64,000 bases of DNA from Betaproteobacteria bacterium (GTDB lineage Bacteria; Pseudomonadota; Gammaproteobacteria; Burkholderiales; JACQAP01): the NCBI GenBank assembly GCA_016194905.1, contig JACQAP010000030.1, positions 1-64,000 on the forward strand. The letters run 5' to 3'. The stretch's first letter is position 1, and each line of letters starts with the position of its first letter. A program made the position numbers and the translations under genes. The notes under the pieces were generated by a model. That model worked only from the letters and a program-made list of their open reading frames with translations, made no database searches and was not told where the DNA came from. Of the stretch, positions 24,621 to 32,676 are shown in pieces.

Positions 24621-25025
24621 ATGGCCGCAAAGAAGAAGACCGCTGCGAAGAAACCTGTGAAGAAAGCCAAGAAAGCCGCGCCGAAGAAGGCTGCTGCGAA
24701 GAAACCTGCGAAGAAGGCTGCTGCGAAGAAGCCCGCGAAGAAGGCCCCGAAGAAGAAGGCATCCGGAGCCAAGCGCAAGCCGAATGCGGCTTTCATGAAA
24801 GCGATGACGCCCAGCGCGTCGCTCGCCGCAGTGATCGGCGGCACCCCGCTACCGCGCACCGAAGTCACCAAAAAACTGTGGGCCTACATCAAGAAGAACG
24901 ACCTGCAGGACAGCAAGAACCGACGCAACATCAACGCCGATGACAAGCTCAAGGAAGTCTTCGGTGGCAAGAAGACGGTATCGATGTTCGAGATGACCAA
25001 GCTCGTCGCCGGCCACCTCAAGTAA
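24621..25025 (+). CDS. SWIB/MDM2 domain protein with histone H1-like lysine-rich tail
   Basis: This 134-residue protein has two parts. Residues 1-55 are almost only Lys, Ala and Pro in AAKKPAKK-type repeats, like histone H1 C-terminal tails and the Hc-like DNA-compaction proteins. Residues 58-134 form a SWIB domain (MTPSASLAAVIGG, LPRTEVTKKLWAYIKK, NINADDKLKEVF, SMFEMTKLVAGHL). I infer a nucleoid-associated DNA-binding protein. The start ATG at 24621 has GGAGG 8-12 bases upstream. A longer open frame upstream lacks homology and is not used. The 282 bases ahead probably contain its promoter, but no convincing boxes were identified. Confidence 0.88.
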   Translation: MAAKKKTAAKKPVKKAKKAAPKKAAAKKPAKKAAAKKPAKKAPKKKASGAKRKPNAAFMKAMTPSASLAAVIGGTPLPRTEVTKKLWAYIKKNDLQDSKNRRNINADDKLKEVFGGKKTVSMFEMTKLVAGHLK

Positions 25026-25049
25026 CCTTCTTCTGTTGATTTTCGGCAA

Positions 25050-25074
25050 GCCGGGCCGGCGAGGCTGGCCCGGC
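25050..25074 (+). terminator. GC-rich stem-loop after the SWIB gene
   Basis: GCCGGGCC (25050-25057) pairs perfectly with GGCCCGGC (25067-25074) over a 9-base loop, starting 25 bases after the SWIB stop. There is no T-run after it, so it may stabilise the 3' end or act with Rho rather than terminate by itself. Confidence 0.4.
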
Positions 25075-25261
25075 GGCCGATCCAGTTTCGGAAACCGCAA
25101 CTCGCGGCTGGTGTGTTCGCGGGATGCCCCTTGCGCCTCACCCCTCCGAGGCAAGAGAATTCCGAGTCACACCTCCCATACCCCGCCGGGAACCTCATCC
25201 GGAAACGCTTGCAGGCCGCCAGTGTCCTATTCGTTCCTGAGTCCGTTTGTGGGGAGTAATC

Positions 25262-26152
25262 ATGTCTGAAACCATTCGCCTGCCGGTGCTGCTGATCGGC
25301 CTGTTGCTGTGTTCTGCCGCCGCCGCGGAGGACCTGGTGGGAAAAATGGGTGATGTCGAATTGCACAGTTCCGAGCTGAAGGCAATCCTCGATGCCCAGC
25401 CGCCGGACGCGCGGCGCCAGCTCGCCACCGATGCGGCGGCGCTCGAACGCCTGGTGCGCAGCGAGCTGATGCGCAAGGCGGTGCTGAATGAAGCCAAGCA
25501 GAAGGGCTGGGACAAGCGCCAGGAACTGCAGCCGCTGATCGAAAGGGCGCGTGACCAGGTTATCGTGAGTTCCTTCGTGAGCAACGTCGCGCTGCCGGGC
25601 GACGGTTATCCATCCGAAGACGAGATCAAGCAGTTCTACGAGTCGAACAAGGCGCAACTGCTCGCTCCGGCCCAGTATCTACTGGCGCAGATTTTCCTGC
25701 CGGCGGCCGACGGCACCGACAAGGCCAAGGCCGAGGAAGCCAAGAAGAGGATCGGCGAACTGAGCGGCAAGCTCGGCAAGTCGGGAGCCGATTTCGCGAA
25801 ACTTGCGAAGGAAAACTCCGCGCACAAGGAAAGCGCGGAAAAGGGCGGCGAACTCGGCTGGGTCAGCGAAGAGCAGATGGTTCCGGAGATCCGCCGGGCA
25901 GTGCCCGGAATGAACAAAGGCGAGGTGAGCCCGCCGGTCAAATCCGCGGCCGGCTGGCATCTCATCAAGCTGCTGGACAGGAAGCCCGCGGCGACACGCC
26001 CGCTGGCGGACATCCGCCCGAGTCTGATCGGCGCGATGCGCAATCGCAAGGCGCAGGATATGGAGCGCTCCTATCTCGAGGCCCTGGCCATCAAGCTGCC
26101 GCCCACCATCAATCAGATCGAAATCGGCAAGCTTCAAAGCGGATTGCGCTGA
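25262..26152 (+). CDS. Periplasmic parvulin-type peptidyl-prolyl isomerase
   Basis: This 296-residue protein has a signal peptide of about 22 residues ending CSAAAAE. An N-terminal SurA-like helical region follows. A rotamase domain spans about 135-240: AQYLLAQIFLPAA, then KGGELGWVSEEQMVPEI, MNKGEVSPPVKSAAGWHLIKL. It isomerises X-Pro bonds and assists folding of exported proteins. The ATG at 25262 has GGGGAG 8 bases upstream, and the longer in-frame start is less likely because it would spoil the signal peptide. It stands alone between the SWIB gene and an MFS transporter. Confidence 0.87.
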   Translation: MSETIRLPVLLIGLLLCSAAAAEDLVGKMGDVELHSSELKAILDAQPPDARRQLATDAAALERLVRSELMRKAVLNEAKQKGWDKRQELQPLIERARDQVIVSSFVSNVALPGDGYPSEDEIKQFYESNKAQLLAPAQYLLAQIFLPAADGTDKAKAEEAKKRIGELSGKLGKSGADFAKLAKENSAHKESAEKGGELGWVSEEQMVPEIRRAVPGMNKGEVSPPVKSAAGWHLIKLLDRKPAATRPLADIRPSLIGAMRNRKAQDMERSYLEALAIKLPPTINQIEIGKLQSGLR

Positions 26153-26221
26153 ACGGGCAGAGCCGGAAGGGCTCGGCGCAAAGGGCTTTTACTAGAGGCG
26201 GTTGCAGACATCGGGGGCGGC

Positions 26222-27457
26222 ATGTTCGCGTGGATCCGGGAACTGTCAGGGCAGGAAAAAAAGACGCTGATCGCCGCCTATGGCGGATGGTCGGTCGATG
26301 CGTTCGACTTCATGATCTACACCTTTGTCATTCCTGCCCTGATTGCTGCGTGGGGCATGAGCAAAGGACAGGCCGGATTGATCGCCACCTCTGCGCTGCT
26401 GATGTCGGCGCTGGGCGGCTGGATCGCCGGCGCACTGTCCGACCGTTTCGGCCGGGTGCGTGTTCTGCAGATCACCATCGCCTGGTTTGCCTGTTTCACC
26501 TTCCTGTGCGGCTTTACCCAATCCTTCGAGCAACTGCTGGTGGTGCGCAGCCTGCAGGGCCTGGGCTTCGGCGGAGAATGGGCGGTGGGCTCGGTGATGA
26601 TCGGCGAGATCATCCGAGCGGAGCACCGCGGCAAGGCGGTGGGCACGGTGCAGAGCGGCTGGGCCGTCGGCTGGGGCGCAGCGGCGCTGATGTTCGCGGT
26701 GTTTTTCACGCTGCTGCCCGACGACATCGCCTGGCGTGCCCTGTTCTGGACCGGGCTGGCGCCGGCGCTGCTGATCTTCTACATCCGCCGTCACGTGAGA
26801 GATCCCGAAGTGTTCACCGCCACGCTGGCGCGCGCCGGCGCGCAGCGCACGAACTTCCTCGAAATCTTCTCGCCGCAGTTGCTGCGCATCACGGTGCTGA
26901 CCAGTCTGATGGCGACCGGCATGCAGGGCGGCTACTATGCGGTGACCATCTGGCTGCCGACCTATCTGAAAACGGTGCGCGGGCTGTCGGTGATCGGTAC
27001 CGGGGGATACCTCGCGGTGATCATATCCGGCGCGTTCGTCGGCTATCTGACGGCTGCCTGGTTGTCGGACCGCATCGGCCGGCGCAATACTTTCTTCCTG
27101 TTCGCCGTTTGCTCGGCGGCGACCGCCGTGACGTATACGCTGGTTCCGATCAGCGATGCGCAGATGCTGGTGCTCGGGTTCCCCCTGGGATTTTTCGTAT
27201 CGGGGAATTTCAGCGGCGTCGGCGCCTATTTCACCGAACTCTTCCCCAGCCGGGTGCGCGGCTCCGGACAGGGCTTCGCCTACAATTTCGGACGCGGCAT
27301 CGGCGCGCTGTTTCCCGCGCTGGTCGGATTCCTCAGCACCAGCATGCCGCTCGGCCGGGCGATCGGAATATTCGCGGGATCCGCTTTCGTCGTGGTGATC
27401 ATCGCGGTAGCGCTGCTGCCGGAAACCCGCGGCAAACAACTCGTCGTCTACGACTAG
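26222..27457 (+). CDS. MFS transporter (sugar/organic acid:H+ symporter type)
   Basis: This 411-residue protein has 12 predicted membrane segments. Motif A in the second-third loop is GALSDRFGRVRV, the repeat in the second half is AAWLSDRIGRRNTFF, and the sugar-porter-like PETRGKQL closes helix 12. The opening GGWSVDAFDFMIYTF resembles aromatic-acid or metabolite:H+ symporters, where the Asp in helix 1 couples the proton. The substrate is uncertain. It sits 70 bases after the isomerase gene, and a repeat element with the 47-base core follows its stop. Confidence 0.87.
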   Translation: MFAWIRELSGQEKKTLIAAYGGWSVDAFDFMIYTFVIPALIAAWGMSKGQAGLIATSALLMSALGGWIAGALSDRFGRVRVLQITIAWFACFTFLCGFTQSFEQLLVVRSLQGLGFGGEWAVGSVMIGEIIRAEHRGKAVGTVQSGWAVGWGAAALMFAVFFTLLPDDIAWRALFWTGLAPALLIFYIRRHVRDPEVFTATLARAGAQRTNFLEIFSPQLLRITVLTSLMATGMQGGYYAVTIWLPTYLKTVRGLSVIGTGGYLAVIISGAFVGYLTAAWLSDRIGRRNTFFLFAVCSAATAVTYTLVPISDAQMLVLGFPLGFFVSGNFSGVGAYFTELFPSRVRGSGQGFAYNFGRGIGALFPALVGFLSTSMPLGRAIGIFAGSAFVVVIIAVALLPETRGKQLVVYD

Positions 27458-27485
27458 CGCCGGCGGCGCACCAAAAACAGGACTC

Positions 27486-27716
27486 TTTCACCGCAGCAGC
27501 TTCAGCTCCAAGTGTTCCCTTGAGTGTTTCACCTTAAGACGCAGAGGGCGCAGAGGAAAGGCAAGAACAAGGAGATTCTGGGGACAAATCCTTTGGTTAA
27601 AGTTCCATCGCAGGGAAATTTTGGCGGCGCAAATTCGCAGATAAACCCTCTACTACAATTCATTCCCTATTCACCTTCCTTCGTTTCCGCTTTTCCTCCG
27701 CGTCCTCCGCGGTGAA
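27486..27716. repeat. Inverted GCAGAGG element with the 47-base core
   Basis: The left side begins TTTCACCGCAG, carries the 47-base core (27492-27538), then GCAGAGGGCGCAGAGG words to about 27556. The right arm (27684-27716) has CCTCCGCGTCCTCCGCGGTGAA-type words in the inverse sense, so TTCACCGC is the outermost sequence on both ends. The interior of roughly 120 bases has no gene. It fills most of the 311-base gap before the RraA-like gene. Confidence 0.85.
27492..27538 (+). repeat. 47-base core repeat, copy 2
   Basis: This copy is identical base for base to 5882-5928, and both copies are followed at once by CGCAGAG-type words. Perfect identity in a non-coding stretch 21.6 kb away implies recent copying, gene conversion or strong constraint. 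Confidence 0.95.
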
Positions 27717-27768
27717 TGGGTTTGATAGCGTAGTAGGATACGGTTCCCGATCAATGCAGGAACCGACA

Positions 27769-28482
27769 ATGAAACCCGCTCCCGTCGCGCCGCAGATTCT
27801 CGACCAACTGAGGCGCATTTCCACCGCGACCCTGACTTCCCAGTTGTTCAAGCTCGGCTTCCGCAATACCTACCTCAATGGCGTCAGGCCGCTGAACCCG
27901 GCGTTGCGCATGGCGGGCGAGGCGGTGACGGTGCGTTTCGTGCCCGCCCGCGAGGACCTCGCCACCTTCGAGGCGATCGGCAAACCGGGCTACCCGCAGC
28001 GCAAGGCGATCGATGAAATCCTGCCCGGCCAGGTGCTGGTGCTGGATTGCCGCAACATCGATACTTCCGCCGCCGCCGGGGAGATTCTGATGTCGCGCCT
28101 GCAGGCGCGCGGTGCCGCCGGAGCCGTGACCGACGGCGCAATGCGCGACTACGCGTCGATCCAGAAGCTGGGGTTTCCGGTATTCGCGAAGAACATGGCC
28201 GCCACGGCCCACGTCCACCGGCATCTTGCGGTCGACGTTAACGTACCGGTGGGGTGCGCCGAGGTGCTGGTGATGCCGGGCGACATCATGGTCGGCGACG
28301 AAGAAGGCGTGGTCTGCATTCCGCGTCACGTGGTGGAACAAGTTGCGCAAGGCGGGATGGAGATGGAAGAACTGGAAGCTTTCGTGCTGGAGAAAGTACA
28401 GGCCGGCGCGACGATTGCCGGCACCTACCCGCCGAACGAGCCGATGCGCGCCGAATACGAAGCCTGGAAGAAGAAACGCTGA
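27769..28482 (+). CDS. RraA-family protein (possible 4-carboxy-type aldolase)
   Basis: This 237-residue protein of the RraA/HMG-aldolase family carries GAAGAVTDGAMRDYASI, the motif around the conserved Arg-Asp pair near residue 125, and EGVVCIPRHV later. Members either bind RNase E (RraA itself) or are class II pyruvate aldolases such as 4-hydroxy-4-methyl-2-oxoglutarate aldolase. The extended length compared with true RraA (about 160) favours the aldolase-like group. I chose ATG 27769 because CAGGAA lies 6 bases ahead. An ATG at 27754 is also in frame. A HAD gene follows after 3 bases. Confidence 0.83.
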   Translation: MKPAPVAPQILDQLRRISTATLTSQLFKLGFRNTYLNGVRPLNPALRMAGEAVTVRFVPAREDLATFEAIGKPGYPQRKAIDEILPGQVLVLDCRNIDTSAAAGEILMSRLQARGAAGAVTDGAMRDYASIQKLGFPVFAKNMAATAHVHRHLAVDVNVPVGCAEVLVMPGDIMVGDEEGVVCIPRHVVEQVAQGGMEMEELEAFVLEKVQAGATIAGTYPPNEPMRAEYEAWKKKR

Positions 28483-28485
28483 AGA

Positions 28486-29103
28486 ATGGATACGGTGTTG
28501 TTCGACACGATTTTGTTCGATCTTGGCGCGGTATTGGTCGACTGGAATCCCCGCTATCTGTACCAGCCGCTTTTCAACGGCGACGAAAAGGCCATGGAGC
28601 ACTTTCTGGCCGAGATTGCGCCGCCTTGGTGGAACCTGGAGATCGACGCCGGGAAGACCTTCGACCAGGCGGTCGCCGAGCGCGTCGCCGTCCATCCGGA
28701 TCACGCCGGCATGATCGCGTTGTGGAGGGACGGCTGGGAAAAGATGTTGCGCGACGAGATCTCCGGCAGCGTCGAAATCCTCGGCGAACTGCGCAGGAAG
28801 GGGCATCGGCTGCATGCGCTGACCAACTGGTCGGCCGAAACCTTCCCGATCGCGCGCCGCCGCTTCGAATTCCTGAAATGGTTCGAGGACATCGTGGTGT
28901 CAGGCGAAGTCGGGCTGGCGAAGCCCGATCCGCGTATTTTCGCGCTGACCATCGAGCGCTGCCGGCTGGAGCCTGCACGCACGGTGTTCATCGACGACAG
29001 CCCGCGCAACGTCGAAGCCGGCCGGCATGCTGGCATGCATGCGTTGCATTTTCGCGACCCGCATCAGTTGCGCGCCGACCTCAACCGGCTGGGCATGCTT
29101 TAA
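28486..29103 (+). CDS. HAD-superfamily hydrolase (subfamily IA, haloacid dehalogenase-like)
   Basis: This 205-residue protein has the HAD motifs. Motif I is FDLGAVLVDWNP with nucleophile D12, a form typical of the YihX/2-haloacid dehalogenase-like group. Motif II is the Thr/Ser in ALTNWS. The motif III Lys is in VGLAKPDPRIF and the motif IV Asp pair in VFIDDSPRNV. The substrate is probably a phosphorylated sugar or a small organic acid. It follows the RraA-family gene by three bases, which suggests a shared transcript. Confidence 0.86.
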   Translation: MDTVLFDTILFDLGAVLVDWNPRYLYQPLFNGDEKAMEHFLAEIAPPWWNLEIDAGKTFDQAVAERVAVHPDHAGMIALWRDGWEKMLRDEISGSVEILGELRRKGHRLHALTNWSAETFPIARRRFEFLKWFEDIVVSGEVGLAKPDPRIFALTIERCRLEPARTVFIDDSPRNVEAGRHAGMHALHFRDPHQLRADLNRLGML

Positions 29104-29130
29104 ACCGGCCATCAATCTAGGAGACAGCTC

Positions 29131-29568
29131 ATGAGAATGAAATATCTGCTGACGCTGCTGGCGACATTGCTCGCCGCCGCATTGCTGACGGGGCCGCTCG
29201 CGGTACGCGCCGACGATGTTATCAAGACCGTTTATCACCTGCCGGACGACAGGCTGGCAACGCTGGCGATGAACAACATCAACAATCATCTCGCGGCGGA
29301 TCCGGGGGTGAAGATCGTCGTGGTGGCATTGTCGACCGGAGTGCGGGCCTTCACGTTCGGCGCGCAGGATGCCGGCGGGCGGCCTTACGCCGAGTGGGTC
29401 GATCAGCTCGCCGCCAAAGGCGTGGAATTCCGCATCTGCCAGAACAGCATGAATGCGCTGAAGCTGACGAAGAAGGATCTGATCGATAAAGTCCAGATCG
29501 TGCCTTCTGGCGTGGCGGAAATCGCCTGGCTGCAGGCCAAGGAAGGATTCGTCTATATCCACCCATGA
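29131..29568 (+). CDS. Secreted DsrE/DsrF-like protein
   Basis: This 145-residue protein has an N-terminal signal of about 27 residues and a DsrE-like alpha/beta domain. Points of recognition are the strand KTVYHLPDD, a repeated NNINNHLA helix, then KIVVVALSTGVRAF and FRICQNSM, with a conserved Cys. Proteins of this group belong to the sulfur-relay superfamily. The exported form has one Cys and no known partner here. It begins 27 bases after the HAD gene and may be in the same operon. Confidence 0.82.
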   Translation: MRMKYLLTLLATLLAAALLTGPLAVRADDVIKTVYHLPDDRLATLAMNNINNHLAADPGVKIVVVALSTGVRAFTFGAQDAGGRPYAEWVDQLAAKGVEFRICQNSMNALKLTKKDLIDKVQIVPSGVAEIAWLQAKEGFVYIHP

Positions 29569-29633
29569 GAGCAAGGTCGCACGCCGGTTGCTAGAATTGC
29601 GGCCGAGTCAGTGAAAACCCGGGAACGATAAAG

Positions 29634-31115
29634 ATGAGTGCATCCACAGCAAGAAAGATCGTCGAGGACACGGCAACGACTTACCAGAACCTGATCGGCG
29701 GCAAATGGCAGCCCGCTTCCGACGGCCGCACGGTCGACATGGTGAGCCCCAGCGACGGTCAGGCCTTTGCCAAAATTGCGCGCGGGTCGAAAGCGGACGT
29801 CGATGCGGCGGTCAAGGCCGCGCGCCATGCCTTTGAGGAAGGCGCCTGGGGGAAGATGACGGCCGTCGAGCGCGGCCGCCTGATGACGAAGCTCGGCGAG
29901 GCCATCCTCGCCCACCACGAAGAACTTTCCCAGCTCGAAGCGCGGGATTGCGGCAAGCCGATGAAACAGGCGAGTGCCGATATCACGGCGGCCGCACGCT
30001 ATTTCGAGTTCTACGGCGGCGCGGCCGACAAGTATCACGGCGACACCATCCCGTTCCTCGACGGCTACATGGTCACCATCCTGCACGAACCCAAAGGCGT
30101 GACCGGCCACATCATCCCCTGGAATTATCCGGCGCAGATGTTCGGCCGCAGCCTGGCGCCGGCATTGGCGATGGGCAACGCGGTGGTCATGAAACCGGCC
30201 GAAGATGCCTGCGTTACGCCGGTCAGGATGGCACAGCTCGCGCAGGAAGTCGGCTTTCCGCCCGGCACTCTGAACGTCGTCACCGGCATTGGCGAAGAAG
30301 CCGGCGCCGCGCTTGCCAGCCATCCCGGCATCGATTTCCTGTCCTTCACCGGCTCGCCGGAAGTCGGCACGCTGGTGCAGAAGGCGGCGGCCGAGAACCA
30401 TATCGGATGCACCCTGGAACTGGGCGGCAAATCGCCACAGATCGTATTCGAGGATGCCGACTTCGATGCGGCGGTTCCGGTCGTGGTCAACGCCATCGTT
30501 CAGAACGGCGGCCAGACCTGCTCGGCGGGCAGCCGCGTGCTGGTGCAGAAATCCATCTACGACAAATTCGTCGCGCAGGTCATCGTGCGTTTCAGGCAAT
30601 TGCGCGTTGGCAGCCACGCGATGGACCTGGATTGCGGCCCGCTCATTTCAGCCAATCAGAAGAAGCGGGTGCACGGCTTCATCGATCAGGCCAGGAAGGA
30701 CGGCATCCCGGTGCTCGCCGAGGCGCAACTCGCCGATGGCGTGCCGGCCGGCGGTTTCTATGTTGCGCCGGTGCTGTTCGGCCCGGTGCCGCGCGACAAT
30801 GCGCTGGCTTGCGACGAAGTGTTCGGTCCGGTGCTGTCGATCATTCCCTTCGAGGACGAAGCGGATGCGGTGAAGCTGGCCAATTCGACGGAGTTTGGGC
30901 TGGTGGCCGGCATCTGGACGCGCGACGGCGGAAGGCAGATGCGGGTGGCGAAGAAGATGCGTTGCGGCCAGGTCTTCGTGAACGGTTACGGCGCGGGCGG
31001 CGGCATCGAACTGCCCTTCGGCGGTGTGAAGAAGAGCGGCCACGGCAGGGAAAAAGGCATCGAGGCGCTGCACGAGTTTTCGCATACCAAGACCATCGTA
31101 TTCAAGCATGGATGA
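29634..31115 (+). CDS. Aldehyde dehydrogenase (NAD(P)+)
   Basis: This 493-residue enzyme oxidises an aldehyde to the acid with NAD(P)+. Sequence marks are N164 in PWNYPAQ, E262 in LELGGKSP, the catalytic C296 in GGQTCSAGS and the NAD-site stretch around FTGSPEVG. Length is normal. Its neighbours (RraA-family and HAD genes upstream, DUF1015 downstream) give no firm substrate, although a role in acid or polyol catabolism is likely. The ATG has only a weak AACGATAA upstream. Confidence 0.9.
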   Translation: MSASTARKIVEDTATTYQNLIGGKWQPASDGRTVDMVSPSDGQAFAKIARGSKADVDAAVKAARHAFEEGAWGKMTAVERGRLMTKLGEAILAHHEELSQLEARDCGKPMKQASADITAAARYFEFYGGAADKYHGDTIPFLDGYMVTILHEPKGVTGHIIPWNYPAQMFGRSLAPALAMGNAVVMKPAEDACVTPVRMAQLAQEVGFPPGTLNVVTGIGEEAGAALASHPGIDFLSFTGSPEVGTLVQKAAAENHIGCTLELGGKSPQIVFEDADFDAAVPVVVNAIVQNGGQTCSAGSRVLVQKSIYDKFVAQVIVRFRQLRVGSHAMDLDCGPLISANQKKRVHGFIDQARKDGIPVLAEAQLADGVPAGGFYVAPVLFGPVPRDNALACDEVFGPVLSIIPFEDEADAVKLANSTEFGLVAGIWTRDGGRQMRVAKKMRCGQVFVNGYGAGGGIELPFGGVKKSGHGREKGIEALHEFSHTKTIVFKHG

Positions 31116-31286
31116 TCCGCTTTCGGCAGGGTGTTGAAGGTCCCGAACGGCATTGAAAGGACAAGATCGAAAATCTGAGACTCTGAATTTGACGTTCGGG
31201 TTTTACAGCTGCCCGTCAGGCTTTCGTGTATGGGCGGCCTGCTTATCGTGGCAGGTCGTTTTGTTTTCCTGGAAAGGACTTACTAC

Positions 31287-32528
31287 TTGCACCTGATTCG
31301 CCCTTTTACCGGTCTGCGGCCCGCACCGGGACGCGCCGCCGATGTCGCCGCACCACCTTACGACGTCCTTTCCACCGAAGAAGCGCGAGCCCGCGCGGCG
31401 GGCAAACCCTGGAGCTTCCTGCATATCTCCAAACCGGAGATCGATCTTCCCCCCGGCACCGACCCGCACGCGCCTCAGGTGTATGCAATGGCCGCGGAAA
31501 ATCTCCAGCGCATGCTTGCGCAGAAGGTACTGGAGCGCGACCGCCGGCCTTGTTACTACGCCTACCGGTTGATCATGGATGGTCATGCTCAGACCGGTGT
31601 GGTGGCGGTGGCCTCGGTTGCCGACTACGACAGTAACCGTATCCGCAAGCACGAGTTCACCCGGCCGGACAAGGAAGACGACCGTGTTCGGCAGATCGAG
31701 GCGCTGAACGCACAGACCGGGCCGGTGCTGCTGGCCTATCCGAATGCACCGGACGTGGATGCATTGCTTGCGCAAGTCACGAGCCGCGAGCCTGTCGCCG
31801 ATGTCACGGCGGACACCGGTGTGCGCCACAGCCTGTGGCGGATCGAAGACGCGACCACTCTGGACAGATTGACGCAGGCATTCGATGCCATGCCGGCGCT
31901 CTACATCGCCGATGGCCATCACCGCTCGGCCGCGGCGTCGCGTGTCGCTGCGTCGCGCCGCGCCGCCGATCCAGAGCATGCCGGTACGAAGAGCTACAAT
32001 TTTTTCCTGGCTGTTGCGTTTCCGCATCATCAGATGCGTATCCTGCCGTATAACCGCGCAGTAACCGTCCTGAACGGGCTCAGCCCGCAGGAATTCCTGT
32101 CGAAGATCGGCCGGAGCTTCGCGCTGCATGCCGCTTCTGGCGCAGTGACGCCGGCGAAGCCGGGCGAGTTCGGCCTGTATCTGTCCGGCCAGTGGGTTCG
32201 ATTGAATGTCCACCCCTCGCTGATTCCGACGCATGACCCGGTCGAGCGGCTCGATGTCAGCCTGCTGGCCGACCGCCTGCTGGCGCCGTTGCTCGGCATC
32301 ACCGATCCGCGGCGCGACAAGCGCATCGATTTTATCGGCGGCATTCGCGGCCTGGCGGAACTGGAGAAGCGGGTCGACAGCGGTGAAATGGCGGCGGCAT
32401 TCTCGATGTTCCCGACGCGCATGGAAGACCTGATGGCGGTGGCGGACGTCGGCGAGGTGATGCCGCCGAAATCGACCTGGTTCGAGCCCAAACTGGCCGA
32501 CGGGCTGGTGTCGCATGTTCTGGATTAG
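31287..32528 (+). CDS. DUF1015 family protein
   Basis: This 413-residue protein belongs to the DUF1015 family. The opening LIRPFTGLRPAPGRAADVAAPPYDVL is diagnostic, as are IADGHHRSAAASR and the later FSMFPTRMEDLMAVAD, KSTWFEPKLADGL. The family is soluble, contains conserved His and Asp residues and has no experimentally proven general role; some members resemble SerC-linked genes. The TTG at 31287 is preferred because AAGGA lies 9 bases upstream and homology starts there. An in-frame ATG further upstream (31230) lacks a ribosome site. Confidence 0.83.
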   Translation: MHLIRPFTGLRPAPGRAADVAAPPYDVLSTEEARARAAGKPWSFLHISKPEIDLPPGTDPHAPQVYAMAAENLQRMLAQKVLERDRRPCYYAYRLIMDGHAQTGVVAVASVADYDSNRIRKHEFTRPDKEDDRVRQIEALNAQTGPVLLAYPNAPDVDALLAQVTSREPVADVTADTGVRHSLWRIEDATTLDRLTQAFDAMPALYIADGHHRSAAASRVAASRRAADPEHAGTKSYNFFLAVAFPHHQMRILPYNRAVTVLNGLSPQEFLSKIGRSFALHAASGAVTPAKPGEFGLYLSGQWVRLNVHPSLIPTHDPVERLDVSLLADRLLAPLLGITDPRRDKRIDFIGGIRGLAELEKRVDSGEMAAAFSMFPTRMEDLMAVADVGEVMPPKSTWFEPKLADGLVSHVLD

Positions 32529-32676
32529 AACGACACCTGTTAACTACAGGGTTACAACGGGTTACACTACGCAAAATTGGGCAGCCAAGAACCCGCTTTT
32601 CGAATGAGCTCCGACCTGATCGGATCCGGCGGGCAATAACAATTCGCAGGCAAGCGCCCAACGGGAGGAGCACTTT
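32529..32676 (+). promoter_or_regulatory. Leader of the 2-oxoacid oxidoreductase operon
   Basis: The 148-base spacer contains a direct repeat GGGTTAC (near 32549 and 32560) within GTTAACTACAGGGTTAC..GGGTTACACTAC. This could be a regulator site or promoter element. A GGGAGGAG ribosome site lies near 32661-32669, ahead of the TTG start. The assignment is tentative. Confidence 0.3.

Noticed and set aside
27769-28482. RNase E inhibitor RraA proper
   Set aside because: The protein is much longer than RraA, so the aldolase-like branch of the family is more likely.
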